DNA of 64,000 nucleotides from an uncultured Mucilaginibacter sp. (GTDB taxonomy: Bacteria > Bacteroidota > Bacteroidia > Sphingobacteriales > Sphingobacteriaceae): positions 1 through 64,000 of the forward strand of contig CAIPFE010000046.1 in NCBI GenBank assembly GCA_903864275.1. Direction: 5' to 3'. The notes beneath the pieces are model-generated. The model did no database searches. It saw nothing but the letters and a program-made list of their open reading frames with translations, and was not told where the DNA came from. The position numbers and the translations under genes were made by a program. Every line of letters starts with the position of its first letter. Position 1 is the first letter of the stretch. Positions 36,775-46,328 of the stretch are shown here, one piece after another.

Positions 36775-37998
36775 ATGAAAACTTTTGATAGGCAATATGA
36801 ATGGAAAGCGGTAACCTTACTTTCATTAGGGTTTGGCCTGGTGGGTTTAGACAGGTGGATTATTTCCCCGCTTTTACCGGCTATAATTAAGGATTTAAAC
36901 TTAAACTACCAGGATGCCGGCGACATATTTGGCGTGTTGGGCATTCTTTGGGGAATATTTGCAATCGCCACCGGAAAGCTATCCGATAAATTCGGGCACC
37001 GGAAAATTCTTATCCCTGCTATCATTTTCTTTTCCCTGTTATCCGGAGTTTCCGGAATGGCCGGCGGGCTGGTAAGTTTAATTTTAATCAGGGGATTGAT
37101 GGGAGCCACAGAAGGCGCATTTTGTCCCGCAAGTTTTGCAGCCACGGCAGCAGCCGCCAAACCGGCGCGCCGGGGATTGATGCAGGGAATTCAACAAAGC
37201 GGCTTCCCTTTATTTGGTTTAGCGCTTGGCCCCATAATAGCCACACAACTTTTAAGGGTAGTCCCTTCGTGGCGCCAGGTTTTTTGGATAGTAGCAATAC
37301 CCGGTATTATTGTGGGCATCTTATTGTTTTTTGTTTTAAGAGAGCCCGGTGAGTTAAATCCAGAAAATACTGAAACCAATCATTCAGGTGCCGGCTCAAA
37401 TTGGCTGCAAATTTTTAAAACCAGGAACATAGTTATTTGCATGATGCTATTATTTTGTTCAATGGCCTGCATTTTTGTGCTCAGCGGCATGGTCCCTTTA
37501 TATTTAGAAAACTATATACATCTAAATCCGCAGCAAATGGGGTTTGTAATGTCTGCCATTGGTTTTGGGGGCTTCGTGGGGCAATTCGCGCTGCCCGGGC
37601 TTTCGGATATTTTGGGAAGAAAAAAGGTAGTTATTGTAAGTTTTGTATTCGCGGCAATATTTGTATGGATATTTTCGGGCATCACATCCAATACAACTTA
37701 TTTGTTTATTAGCCTGTTTATTGTTTCACTTTGTTGCCTTGGCAATATTGGGTTAATTACAGGGCCAATTGCTGCCGAATCTGCTCCAATCGGCTTGGTT
37801 GCTTCTGCAATCGGACTTATTGTGGGTGCAGGGGAAATTTTTGGTGGTGGCGTTGCTCCTTTCATTGGGGGGTATATCGCTAAAAATTTCGGCATTCAAA
37901 ATGTTCTTTATTTAGCACTTTTTGGCGTGGCTGCGGGAGCGTTGATAAGTTTCTGGTTGAAAGAAACCGCCCCGGCTATTGTTGAAAAAAATAAGTGA
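36775..37998 (+). CDS. MFS transporter, probable aromatic acid uptake
   Basis: A 407-residue protein with twelve predicted membrane segments and the MFS loop motif GKLSDKFGHRKILIP near 65-80, repeated in weaker form in the second half (GLSDILGRKKVVIV). Placement within the aromatic run suggests uptake of hydroxybenzoate, protocatechuate or related acids by proton symport. Substrate not shown by sequence. Confidence 0.85.
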   Translation: MKTFDRQYEWKAVTLLSLGFGLVGLDRWIISPLLPAIIKDLNLNYQDAGDIFGVLGILWGIFAIATGKLSDKFGHRKILIPAIIFFSLLSGVSGMAGGLVSLILIRGLMGATEGAFCPASFAATAAAAKPARRGLMQGIQQSGFPLFGLALGPIIATQLLRVVPSWRQVFWIVAIPGIIVGILLFFVLREPGELNPENTETNHSGAGSNWLQIFKTRNIVICMMLLFCSMACIFVLSGMVPLYLENYIHLNPQQMGFVMSAIGFGGFVGQFALPGLSDILGRKKVVIVSFVFAAIFVWIFSGITSNTTYLFISLFIVSLCCLGNIGLITGPIAAESAPIGLVASAIGLIVGAGEIFGGGVAPFIGGYIAKNFGIQNVLYLALFGVAAGALISFWLKETAPAIVEKNK

Positions 37999-38067
37999 AT
38001 TTTACATTGTCACAAGCACTCAGAAATTTTAAACTTTTAAAAATCCTGTATTAAGGGCAAGCTATAG

Positions 38068-39408
38068 ATGAAATCAATACCTCAAATAACAGCGATGGAA
38101 GCTGCGCGAATGGTTAAGGACGGCGATACGCTGTTGCAGGGCGGGTTCGGGATGACCGGTAACCCGATCCATTTAATGCATGCGCTTGCCGAAACGGGAA
38201 CAAAGAACATAACGTTTATTGGCAATAATACCGGCGAACCGGGCCTCGGCGGGGGGCGCCTGCTCCGCAACGGGCAAATAAAAAAAATAATCGGATCTTT
38301 TTTTACTTCAAATCCTGATGCTGTAAAAGCGGCTCAAAATGGTGAAGTGGAGTACGAACTGTTACCGCAGGGAACACTTGCCGAAGCTATCAGGGCGGGA
38401 GGGGCCGGCATAGGTGGATTTTATACGCCGACCTCTGCCGGGACATTAATAGCAAAAGATCGCGAAACAAAAATAATTGACGGTGAAGAACAGGTATTTA
38501 TTAAGGGTATTCGAGGCAATGTGGCGTTTATCCGGGCATGGCGGGCCGACGAATCCGGAAATTTACAATATCGGATGACAGAAAATAACTTTAACAAAGC
38601 AATGGCAACCGCGGCCGACCTGGTAATAGCAGAAGCTGAAGAGATTGTGCCTGTTGGAGCAATAGCCCCTGAATGTGTGCACACGCAATCCTGCTATGTT
38701 GATTTTTTGGTCCAGGCCAACCTAACCGTGGAAGATTTGGGGATTTCTGCTTCGGTTTTATCTTCAAAAAAAGTAGATGATAGCCGAATGAATATGGCAA
38801 AAAGGGCATTGATGGAATTGAAAAAGGGCGATGTTGTAAATTTAGGTATCGGGATCCCGACATTGGTTGCCGACCTGATAAATGAAGAACATGGAATTAC
38901 ATTACACTCTGAAAATGGAATGCTGGGAGTTGGCCCGGTCCCCGCTGATGGGGGCGGGGCCATGGATTACCCGGTTAACGCAGGTAAGATTCCCGTAACG
39001 GCTTTGCCGGGAAGCAGTTATTTTGACAGCGCTGATTCGTTCGCCATGATACGCGGCCACCATATTGATGTTGCCATTATGGGTGGCCTCGAAGTCGATG
39101 AAAACGCGGACCTGGCCAATTGGGCAGTGCCCGGCAAACCCTTGCTTGGGGTTGGCGGGGCCATGGATTTAGCTGCCGGAGCAAAAAAATTGATCATATT
39201 AATGACCCATGTTAATGCCGACGGATCTCCAAAAATAGTCCCTAAATGTACCTTGCCGTTAACAGCATCCGGGGTTGTTGATATGATCATTACGGAACTG
39301 GCGGTATTTAATTACCAGGATGAACAATTAACTTTAATCGAACTGATGCCCGGCGCGTCGCTGGAAGAAGTAAGTGCAAAGACATCAGCAAAATTTAAAA
39401 TAAGATGA
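38068..39408 (+). CDS. pcaIJ: Fused 3-oxoadipate CoA-transferase (alpha + beta)
   Basis: A 446-residue fusion of the two CoA-transferase subunits that most bacteria encode as pcaI and pcaJ. The A half (1-about 235) has GDTLLQGGFGMTGNP. The B half has GIGIPTLVADLI and the catalytic Glu282 in SENGMLGVGP. It transfers CoA from succinyl-CoA to 3-oxoadipate. The stop overlaps the pcaF start by 4 bp. A general 3-oxoacid transferase role cannot be excluded, but the context favours 3-oxoadipate. Confidence 0.9.
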   Translation: MKSIPQITAMEAARMVKDGDTLLQGGFGMTGNPIHLMHALAETGTKNITFIGNNTGEPGLGGGRLLRNGQIKKIIGSFFTSNPDAVKAAQNGEVEYELLPQGTLAEAIRAGGAGIGGFYTPTSAGTLIAKDRETKIIDGEEQVFIKGIRGNVAFIRAWRADESGNLQYRMTENNFNKAMATAADLVIAEAEEIVPVGAIAPECVHTQSCYVDFLVQANLTVEDLGISASVLSSKKVDDSRMNMAKRALMELKKGDVVNLGIGIPTLVADLINEEHGITLHSENGMLGVGPVPADGGGAMDYPVNAGKIPVTALPGSSYFDSADSFAMIRGHHIDVAIMGGLEVDENADLANWAVPGKPLLGVGGAMDLAAGAKKLIILMTHVNADGSPKIVPKCTLPLTASGVVDMIITELAVFNYQDEQLTLIELMPGASLEEVSAKTSAKFKIR

Positions 39409-40613
39409 GGGAAACATATATAATTGATGGCATCCGTACACCTATCGGAAGTTTCGGTGGATCGCTATCCACTGTCCGCCCTGATGATATTGCCGCATTG
39501 GTGATACGGACATTGACTGAGCGTAACCCCCAAATCCCAGTAGCAGCTATTGATGACGTGATATTGGGCTGCACTAACCAGGCCGGCGAGGATAATCGGA
39601 ATGTTGCCCGTATGGCTTTGTTGTTGGCTGGTTTACCCTACACCGTTCCGGGAGAAACAGTTAACAGGTTATGTTCATCAGGAATGTCCGCAATGATACA
39701 GGCATCGAGGGCGATTAAGGCGGGGGATGGGGATGTTTTTATAGCAGGTGGTGTTGAAAATATGACGAGGGGCCCTTACGTGATCTCCAAATCAGCAAAG
39801 CCATTTGGCAGTGATGCCCAAATGTTTGATTCAAGCTTTGGATGGCGCTTTATTAACCCGCAAATAGAGAAGCTATATGGCGCCGACGCTATGGGTATCA
39901 CTGCCGAAAACCTGGTGGATATTTATCATATCAGCCGTGAAGACCAGGACCAGTTTGCTTATAACTCGCAAATGAAAGCGAAAAATGCAAGAGAATCCGG
40001 CCGGTTAGCCGAAGAAATTGTGGCGGTTCAAATACCCCTGAAAAAAGAAGGAACGGTATTATTTAGTGAAGATGAATTTATTAAGCCGGGTACAACATTA
40101 GAAAAACTGGCGCAACTTAAACCGGCATTTAAAAAAGAGGGGGGAAGTGTTACAGCCGGGAATTCTTCCGGCTTGAACGATGGCGCAGCTGCAATGTACG
40201 TAGTTTCGGAGGATGCTTTAAAAAAATACAATCTAACACCCAAAGCACGTATCGTAGCATCAGCTGTGGTGGGAGTAGAACCCAGGATCATGGGTATAGG
40301 GCCTGTTGCTGCAACACAAAAAGCATTAAAAAAAGCGGGGTTAACACTCAACGACATAGGCGTAATTGAATTAAATGAAGCTTTTGCGGCTCAGTCGTTA
40401 GCTGTAATTCGTGCATTGGGGTTAAGTGACGATGATCCCCGGATCAATCCGAATGGCGGGGCCATCGCGCTTGGCCATCCGCTGGGGATGTCGGGTACAC
40501 GTATTATTCAAACGGCAGCTATTGAATTGCACAAACAAAATAAACAGTATGCTTTGGTGACCATGTGTGTTGGCGTCGGCCAGGGCTATGCAGTGATCAT
40601 CGAAAAAGTTTAA
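39405..40613 (+). CDS. pcaF: 3-oxoadipyl-CoA thiolase
   Basis: A 402-residue thiolase with Cys90 in NRLCSSGMSA, His in GGAIALGHPLGMSG and the second Cys in TMCVGVGQG. It cleaves 3-oxoadipyl-CoA to succinyl-CoA and acetyl-CoA, the final step of the pathway. It overlaps pcaIJ by 4 bp (ATGA) and is followed 7 bp later by pcaB. Confidence 0.94.
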   Translation: MRETYIIDGIRTPIGSFGGSLSTVRPDDIAALVIRTLTERNPQIPVAAIDDVILGCTNQAGEDNRNVARMALLLAGLPYTVPGETVNRLCSSGMSAMIQASRAIKAGDGDVFIAGGVENMTRGPYVISKSAKPFGSDAQMFDSSFGWRFINPQIEKLYGADAMGITAENLVDIYHISREDQDQFAYNSQMKAKNARESGRLAEEIVAVQIPLKKEGTVLFSEDEFIKPGTTLEKLAQLKPAFKKEGGSVTAGNSSGLNDGAAAMYVVSEDALKKYNLTPKARIVASAVVGVEPRIMGIGPVAATQKALKKAGLTLNDIGVIELNEAFAAQSLAVIRALGLSDDDPRINPNGGAIALGHPLGMSGTRIIQTAAIELHKQNKQYALVTMCVGVGQGYAVIIEKV

Positions 40614-40620
40614 TTAAAAT

Positions 40621-41967
40621 ATGGGCCTTTACGAAAATCTATTTTATTCGAAAGCTGTAAATGAATTGTATGGTGATTCATTACAGGTAGGGTATATGCT
40701 CCGCTTTGAAGCCGCGTTGGCAAAAGCCCAGGCGAAGCTTGGCTTGATCCCTGCCTCTTCGGCCCTTTTAATTGAAAAGAGTTGTGACGTAAACAAAATA
40801 GATATTGCTCTGCTAAAACAGCAAATAGCATTAAGCGGAAATGCGGCTATTCCATTGGTAAAACAGCTAACTCAAATAGTTGACGAAGCAGATGCAGATG
40901 CCTCCGGTTACGTTCATTTTGGCGCTACAAGCCAGGATGTAATTGATACCGCGACTGTACTCCAATTAAGCGACGCTCTCAAACTGATCCGCGATGATCT
41001 TGATACACTCACCCGGCAGCTTGTTTTGCTTGTTGAAGAACACAGGGACACTATTATGATCGGCCGTACTTTTCTGCAGCATGCACGCCCAATTACATTT
41101 GGTTTTAAGGTGGCCGGCTGGTTGGATGGGATGTTAAGATCAAAAAAGCGAATTGAAAATTTATTAGCTGAAAACCTCGCACTTCAATTAGGCGGCGCGG
41201 TTGGCACCTTATCGGGAATGGACGATAAGGGCATTTTAATTGCAGAAGAAATGTGCAGCCAGCTTGGATTAAACATGCCTTTGATCCAATGGCATACCCA
41301 GCGCGACAGGCTCGTTGAGATCGCGTCGGCCCTAGGCATCCTCACAGGCAATATCGGTAAAATCGGGAATGATATCAGCCTGTTAATGCAAACCGAAGTT
41401 GGCGAAGTATTTGAACCTTTAGCTGCCGGGAAGGGTAGCTCTTCAACCATGCCGCATAAGCGGAACCCTGTATCATCAATTATCTGCCTTGCAATCGCCC
41501 AAAGGGTTCCGCCGTTGGTTTCAGGTTTATTTACGGGCATGGTACAGGAGCATGAAAGAGGCACAGGAAACTGGCATGCGGAGTGGGAAACAATGGAGAC
41601 CATAGTTAAACTAACAGCGGGTGCGCTTCACCAGGCCCTCATCGTTACCAACGGGCTTGAAGTGGATAGTGAAAGGATGTTGATAAATCTTGAGTTCACA
41701 AACGGGCTGATTTTTGCCGAAAGTGTTTCGTTGGCTTTAGCCGGTAAAATGAATAGGACGGAAGCCCATGAATTGGTTGAGCAATGCTGTGTTAAAGCTA
41801 AAGATGAAGGAAGGCATTTGAAGGCTGTTGTTATGGAAGATCCTGCCGTAAATACAATCCTTTCGCAACACCAGGTTGATAAAATTTTCGACCCGGGAAA
41901 TTCCCTGGGATTATGTAGTGAATTTATAAACCGGGTATTAAATAACGCGCGCTTAAACAAAAACTGA
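40621..41967 (+). CDS. pcaB: 3-carboxy-cis,cis-muconate cycloisomerase
   Basis: A 448-residue member of the fumarase/aspartase superfamily with signature GSSTMPHKRNP near 272-282 and SGYVHFGATSQDVIDTA near 95-110. It converts 3-carboxy-muconate to 4-carboxymuconolactone, the substrate of the PcaD-PcaC fusion. It completes the protocatechuate branch, with all steps encoded in this run. Confidence 0.93.
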   Translation: MGLYENLFYSKAVNELYGDSLQVGYMLRFEAALAKAQAKLGLIPASSALLIEKSCDVNKIDIALLKQQIALSGNAAIPLVKQLTQIVDEADADASGYVHFGATSQDVIDTATVLQLSDALKLIRDDLDTLTRQLVLLVEEHRDTIMIGRTFLQHARPITFGFKVAGWLDGMLRSKKRIENLLAENLALQLGGAVGTLSGMDDKGILIAEEMCSQLGLNMPLIQWHTQRDRLVEIASALGILTGNIGKIGNDISLLMQTEVGEVFEPLAAGKGSSSTMPHKRNPVSSIICLAIAQRVPPLVSGLFTGMVQEHERGTGNWHAEWETMETIVKLTAGALHQALIVTNGLEVDSERMLINLEFTNGLIFAESVSLALAGKMNRTEAHELVEQCCVKAKDEGRHLKAVVMEDPAVNTILSQHQVDKIFDPGNSLGLCSEFINRVLNNARLNKN

Positions 41968-42003
41968 TTATTTAAATAACAAACCAATTAAACCATAGAG
42001 ATC

Positions 42004-43599
42004 ATGAAGAAAATAACAACATTTTGGACGCTTTTAGCTATTCTGCTGCTACCAATTTTTTCATTCAGCCAAAGTATTATCGCAGGTAATGATATTGCGA
42101 TTGCCAATACCGAAAGCGGGAAAGTAAAAGGGTACATACACGATGGTATATTTACCTACAAAGGGATACCATATGCAAAGGCTGGCCGTTTTATGGCCCC
42201 CGAAAAACCGAACCCCTGGCAGGGCGTGCGGAGTTCAATGACTTACGGGCCGGTTTGCCCCACTGATCCCACAACCACGGTTAACGATGAAAGTGAATTT
42301 TCTTTCGAGCATGACTGGGGTTATCAGAACGAACATTGCCAATCGCTGAATATCTGGACACAAAAAATAAATGATGGTAAAAAGCGGCCGGTGATGGTTT
42401 GGCTGCATGGCGGGGGCTTTACGGCCGGATCATCTATCGAACTGCCGTCCTACGATGGCGAAAGCCTTAGCCGGAAAGGCGATGTAGTAGTTGTTTCAGT
42501 AAACCACCGTTTAAATGTCCTCGGTTTTTTAGACCTTTCTGCCTATGGGGACAAATACAAAGGCTCGGCTAATGCAGGCCTGCTTGATTTGGTTGCCGCC
42601 CTCCAATGGGTAAAAAGCAACATAGCCGAGTTTGGCGGCGATCCTGGTAACGTGACCATTTTCGGTCAATCAGGGGGTGGTGGCAAAGTTACCTGTTTAA
42701 TGAATGCACCTTCAGCAAAGGGTCTGTTTCAAAAAGCTATTGTACAAAGCGGCAGCTATATCACCAGGTTTGACGAAAAATCTTCAACCCAAAAAGTTGC
42801 TGCAGCCTTACTGGAAGAGCTGCATCTCCAGCCCACACAGGTTGATTCCCTTCAGAAAATACCTTACGATGTACTGAATGAAGCAAGCAAAAAGGCATTG
42901 CGAAAAGTATCCGCTGAATTAAGAAAGGAAGGAAAACCCGGTGTGGGTTGGGACCCGGTACTTGACGGTGATTTTTTCCCTTACCAAATGACCGATCCGG
43001 CCGCTATGGAAATCTCAAAAAACATTCCACTGTTGGTTGGCACTACAAAAAATGAATTTACGCCGTTTAACCCCGGAACAAGGAACCGGACCATGGAACA
43101 AGTAAATGCAGACCTTAAAAAAAGATATGGCGACAAAGCGGATGCCTACATGGAGGCGGTGAAGAAAGCCTATCCTAACACAACTGACCCATCAGGTTAT
43201 ATAGATATTGACCTCAATTTCAGGCCGCTGGCCATTAAGCAGGCAAATCAAAAAGCGGTTAGCGGTGCAGCGCCGGTTTATATGTATTTATTTACATGGC
43301 AATCCCCTGTAAATGATGGGATATATAAAGCCATGCACTGCATGGATATTGCCTTTGAATTTAACAATATTGCCCGCTGCCAGGAAATGACCGGCGGAGG
43401 AAAGGAAGCTTATACATTGGCTGATAAGATGAGCGGCGCCTGGATCAATTTTGCTAAAACCGGTAACCCAAATGCTCCGGGATTACCACATTGGCCGGCA
43501 TATACATCAGAAAACGGAGCAACGATGGTATTTGATGTGAAATGCGAGGTAAAAAACCACCCTGATGAGGATCTGCAGAAAATAGCAAGCGCCCATTGA
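42004..43599 (+). CDS. Secreted type-B carboxylesterase
   Basis: A 531-residue protein with a signal peptide (cleavage near SFSQ). Type-B carboxylesterase hallmarks are the oxyanion motif WLHGGGFTAG and nucleophile Ser223 in FGQSGGGGKV, with the EFNN and HCMD segments near the C-terminal acid and His. Linked to an aromatic operon, it may release hydroxycinnamate or hydroxybenzoate groups from plant esters in the periplasm. That substrate is an inference. Confidence 0.87.
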   Translation: MKKITTFWTLLAILLLPIFSFSQSIIAGNDIAIANTESGKVKGYIHDGIFTYKGIPYAKAGRFMAPEKPNPWQGVRSSMTYGPVCPTDPTTTVNDESEFSFEHDWGYQNEHCQSLNIWTQKINDGKKRPVMVWLHGGGFTAGSSIELPSYDGESLSRKGDVVVVSVNHRLNVLGFLDLSAYGDKYKGSANAGLLDLVAALQWVKSNIAEFGGDPGNVTIFGQSGGGGKVTCLMNAPSAKGLFQKAIVQSGSYITRFDEKSSTQKVAAALLEELHLQPTQVDSLQKIPYDVLNEASKKALRKVSAELRKEGKPGVGWDPVLDGDFFPYQMTDPAAMEISKNIPLLVGTTKNEFTPFNPGTRNRTMEQVNADLKKRYGDKADAYMEAVKKAYPNTTDPSGYIDIDLNFRPLAIKQANQKAVSGAAPVYMYLFTWQSPVNDGIYKAMHCMDIAFEFNNIARCQEMTGGGKEAYTLADKMSGAWINFAKTGNPNAPGLPHWPAYTSENGATMVFDVKCEVKNHPDEDLQKIASAH

Positions 43600-43662
43600 T
43601 AGGATTCTTGCCCATAACCACGCCAACTCAGGTTGAACTAAAATAAATAAGATTAAGGAAAT

Positions 43663-44778
43663 ATGTATAAGATAAAACCACCCTTTCGTGCCGACCATGT
43701 CGGCAGTTTATTACGCACGCCTGGTGTAAAAGAAAACCGCCATCGCTGGAAGAACGGCGAAATAAGCGCTGCTGAATTGAGGGAAATAGAAGATAATGCA
43801 ATTGCCGAAACGGTAAAGAAACTGGAATCGACGGGCATGAGATCCATCACTGATGGTGAGTTCAGAAGGGATTATTTTCACCTTGATTTTTTAAAAGAGC
43901 TGTCGGGGGTAACGGTATCCGGAGGTATTGCGGCTAATCCCAATGCCAAAACTGCAGAAGATGGGTTTACCCCGCCCACATTAAGCGTTACGGGTAAACT
44001 CAAACACGTAAAAGATATACAGGTGGCCGATTTTAATTTCCTTAAATCTGTAGTGACGCAAACACCGAAAGTTTCTATCCCGTCACCAACAATGGTGCAT
44101 TTTCGCGGCGGCAGGAAATCCATCGATATTAACTCGTACCCCAAAATGGATGAGTTCTTTCATGACCTGAGCGACTGTTATAAAGCGGAAATAAACGCAC
44201 TGTATAAAAATGGCTGCCGCTATATTCAATTGGATGATACCAACCTGGCTTACCTGTGCGATGTTAAAATGAGGGAAGCTGCACGCGGGCGGGGAGACGA
44301 TCCTGACGAATTGCCGCGAACTTACGCTTCCTTAATTAACTCAGTAATTGATGGCCGGCCTGATGACCTAACCATAGGCATCCATCTATGCCGCGGCAAC
44401 TATCGGAGCACCTGGTTTGCCGAAGGCGGTTATGAACCAGTGGCCGAGATATTATTTAACAGCATAAATGTTGATGCTTACTTTTTGGAGTACGATGACG
44501 AACGCAGCGGCGACTTCGCCCCCTTGCGGTTTGTGCCAAAAAATAAAGTGGTCGTGTTGGGATTGATCTCATCCAAGCTTCCGCAACTTGAAAATATGAA
44601 TGATGTGGTAAAACGCATTGATGAAGCGGCGAAATACATGCCGCTGGAAAACTTATGTGTGAGCCCTCAATGCGGCTTTTCAAGCACCTCGCATGGAAAT
44701 AACCTGACGATGGATGACCAATGGCGGAAAATGGAACTGGTAGTAAATACAGCTATGAGGGTTTGGGGAGAAAGGTGA
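43663..44778 (+). CDS. MetE-like (cobalamin-independent methionine synthase family) methyltransferase
   Basis: A 371-residue protein similar to the C-terminal half of MetE and to YxjG-type proteins. It starts RADHVGSLLRTPGV and includes ITDGEFRRDYFH, QLDDTNLAYL, GIHLCRGNYRSTW and CVSPQCGFSS, with His and Cys residues that would bind zinc. It lacks the N-terminal MetE domain, as normal for this subgroup. Last gene of the aromatic run; it may take methyl groups released from methoxylated aromatics, but no demethylase is visible here. Confidence 0.85.
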   Translation: MYKIKPPFRADHVGSLLRTPGVKENRHRWKNGEISAAELREIEDNAIAETVKKLESTGMRSITDGEFRRDYFHLDFLKELSGVTVSGGIAANPNAKTAEDGFTPPTLSVTGKLKHVKDIQVADFNFLKSVVTQTPKVSIPSPTMVHFRGGRKSIDINSYPKMDEFFHDLSDCYKAEINALYKNGCRYIQLDDTNLAYLCDVKMREAARGRGDDPDELPRTYASLINSVIDGRPDDLTIGIHLCRGNYRSTWFAEGGYEPVAEILFNSINVDAYFLEYDDERSGDFAPLRFVPKNKVVVLGLISSKLPQLENMNDVVKRIDEAAKYMPLENLCVSPQCGFSSTSHGNNLTMDDQWRKMELVVNTAMRVWGER

Positions 44779-44803
44779 TAGGGTTGTTAGAAGGATATTC
44801 ATG

Positions 44804-45916
44804 TTAAACGTTATGTTGAGGTATCACCAGTGTATAATTGGTGCTTCTGCCTCCACTTTGTCCTTTTATTAATATTCCTTTGTCCATTAAATCCTGAATA
44901 TCCCTTAAAGCAGTATCCGGGGATGACTTTGTCATTTTGCCCCATTTTGAGCTGGTAAGATTTCCAAAAAAGCCGTCCAATAATTTATCGACCATTTGTC
45001 GTTGACGGCTGTTTAATGGTATTTCGCTATTATGCTCCCAAAATCGATTTCTATCGAACACTCCCGTAAGGGTTTCTTCAGTATGGTCCATAGAATGGAA
45101 AAGACAATCTAAAAACCAACTGATCCATTTGGTGATATCCAGACTGCCCTTTTGTGTATTTTCCAAAAGATCGTAGTATGCATTTTTTTCGAGGAGAATT
45201 TGTGCCGACATACTATAAAATCTTTGTGGGCTTTGATCTGCACGGGCTAATAGCAAATCTGTTAGTGCCCGGGTGATACGACCGTTTCCATCATCAAAAG
45301 GGTGTATTGTTACAAACCAAAGATGTGCTATTGCTGCTTTTATAACCGGGTCATTTTGTTTGTTCTGGTTAAACCAGTTCAAAAATGTACCCATTTCGTC
45401 GGGAAGCTTCGTCGCTTCCGGTGCTTCGAAATGTACTTTTTCCTTACCCATAGCGCCTGACACGACCTGCATGGGGCCAGCTTCCGTTGTTCGCCAATCA
45501 CCTGCTGTTATTTTATACATCCCGCTTCTACCCGTTGGAAACAAAGCAGCATGCCATCCAAACAGCCGGTCTTCAGTTAAGTCCTCTTCATATTTTTGTG
45601 TTGCATCCAGCATCATTTCTACTACCCCTTCTACATCCCGATCTGCCGGAACTGCGCCAGCTATATCAATCCCCAAACGCCTTGCGATAGAAGACCGCAC
45701 TTGATCTGCATTCAGATGTTCACCTTCTATTTCGCTCGATTTTGTTACATCTAATGTAAGGGTGTCAAGAAATGCAGTTTCTTTTAATTTGAAGCCCAGG
45801 GCATTCATTTGTCCAAGCAATTTTCCCTGGCGATGACGCACATTGCCTAAGACTGGCAATATTTTTTCGCTATCCCAGGTAAAGGTTGGCCAGTCTTTCA
45901 GTTGGTGTATATACAT
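44804..45916 (-). CDS. Fic-domain AMP-transferase with DUF4172-type N-terminus and winged helix
   Basis: A 370-residue protein when started at the ATG at 45916 (MYIHQLKDWPTFTWD). The frame is open 35 codons further upstream, but that part is translation of repeated TGCGGAGAA operator-like DNA and is unlikely to be protein. Inhibitory helix motif SSEIEGE at 60-66 is followed by the intact Fic motif HPFDDGNGRITR starting at His205, and a C-terminal winged-helix domain (about 290-360). It is probably an AMPylator that also binds its own promoter. It converges with the aromatic run. Confidence 0.88.
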   Translation of the reverse strand: MYIHQLKDWPTFTWDSEKILPVLGNVRHRQGKLLGQMNALGFKLKETAFLDTLTLDVTKSSEIEGEHLNADQVRSSIARRLGIDIAGAVPADRDVEGVVEMMLDATQKYEEDLTEDRLFGWHAALFPTGRSGMYKITAGDWRTTEAGPMQVVSGAMGKEKVHFEAPEATKLPDEMGTFLNWFNQNKQNDPVIKAAIAHLWFVTIHPFDDGNGRITRALTDLLLARADQSPQRFYSMSAQILLEKNAYYDLLENTQKGSLDITKWISWFLDCLFHSMDHTEETLTGVFDRNRFWEHNSEIPLNSRQRQMVDKLLDGFFGNLTSSKWGKMTKSSPDTALRDIQDLMDKGILIKGQSGGRSTNYTLVIPQHNV

Positions 45917-45917
45917 A

Positions 45918-46020
45918 TTCTCCGCATTTGTACGGTAAATATAAAAAATATTCTCCGCATAACAAATAAACTCCGCATTTTTGCGGAGTTTATTTGTGAC
46001 ATTCTCCGCAAATCTCCGCA
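45918..46020. promoter_or_regulatory. Operator-like array upstream of the Fic gene
   Basis: TTCTCCGCA occurs at 45918, 45951 and 46002 on the plus strand, with a related ATCTCCGCA at 46012. Between them, a perfect 16-bp inverted repeat (ACAAATAAACTCCGCA at 45962-45977 and its complement at 45982-45997) has a 4-nt loop. All share the core CTCCGCA. Its position directly before the Fic start suggests autoregulation by the winged-helix domain. Confidence 0.65.
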
Positions 46021-46140
46021 AGAAATGATAAATAAACTGGCGGTCAATATAAATTTATCAGAAATAAATAAAAGAAATGTAAGCAGATAAGGAGTAGCCA
46101 AATAAAAAAATAGCCGGATACATTGTATCCAGCTACATTC

Positions 46141-46216
46141 TGGTGATCCTGCTGGGACTCGAACCCAGGACCCCAACATTAAAAGTGTTATGCTCTACCA
46201 GCTGAGCTACAGAATC
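46141..46216 (-). tRNA. tRNA-Lys (TTT), CCA encoded
   Basis: A full cloverleaf reads on the minus strand: acceptor GATTCTG/CAGGATC, D-arm GCTCAGCTGGTAGAGC, anticodon loop CTTTTAA (anticodon TTT) and T-arm CTGGGTTCGAGTCCCAG. Discriminator A is at 46144, and CCA is encoded at 46143-46141. Confidence 0.96.
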
Positions 46217-46328
46217 GTACTTTAACCCCTTCGTTTAAAGTGGTGCAAATATAGGACTATTGAATTTGGTGTGCAAGGCTTATTTTAATTTATTTTAAGG
46301 CCCCGGCAAGCACTTCATTGCCAATCCT

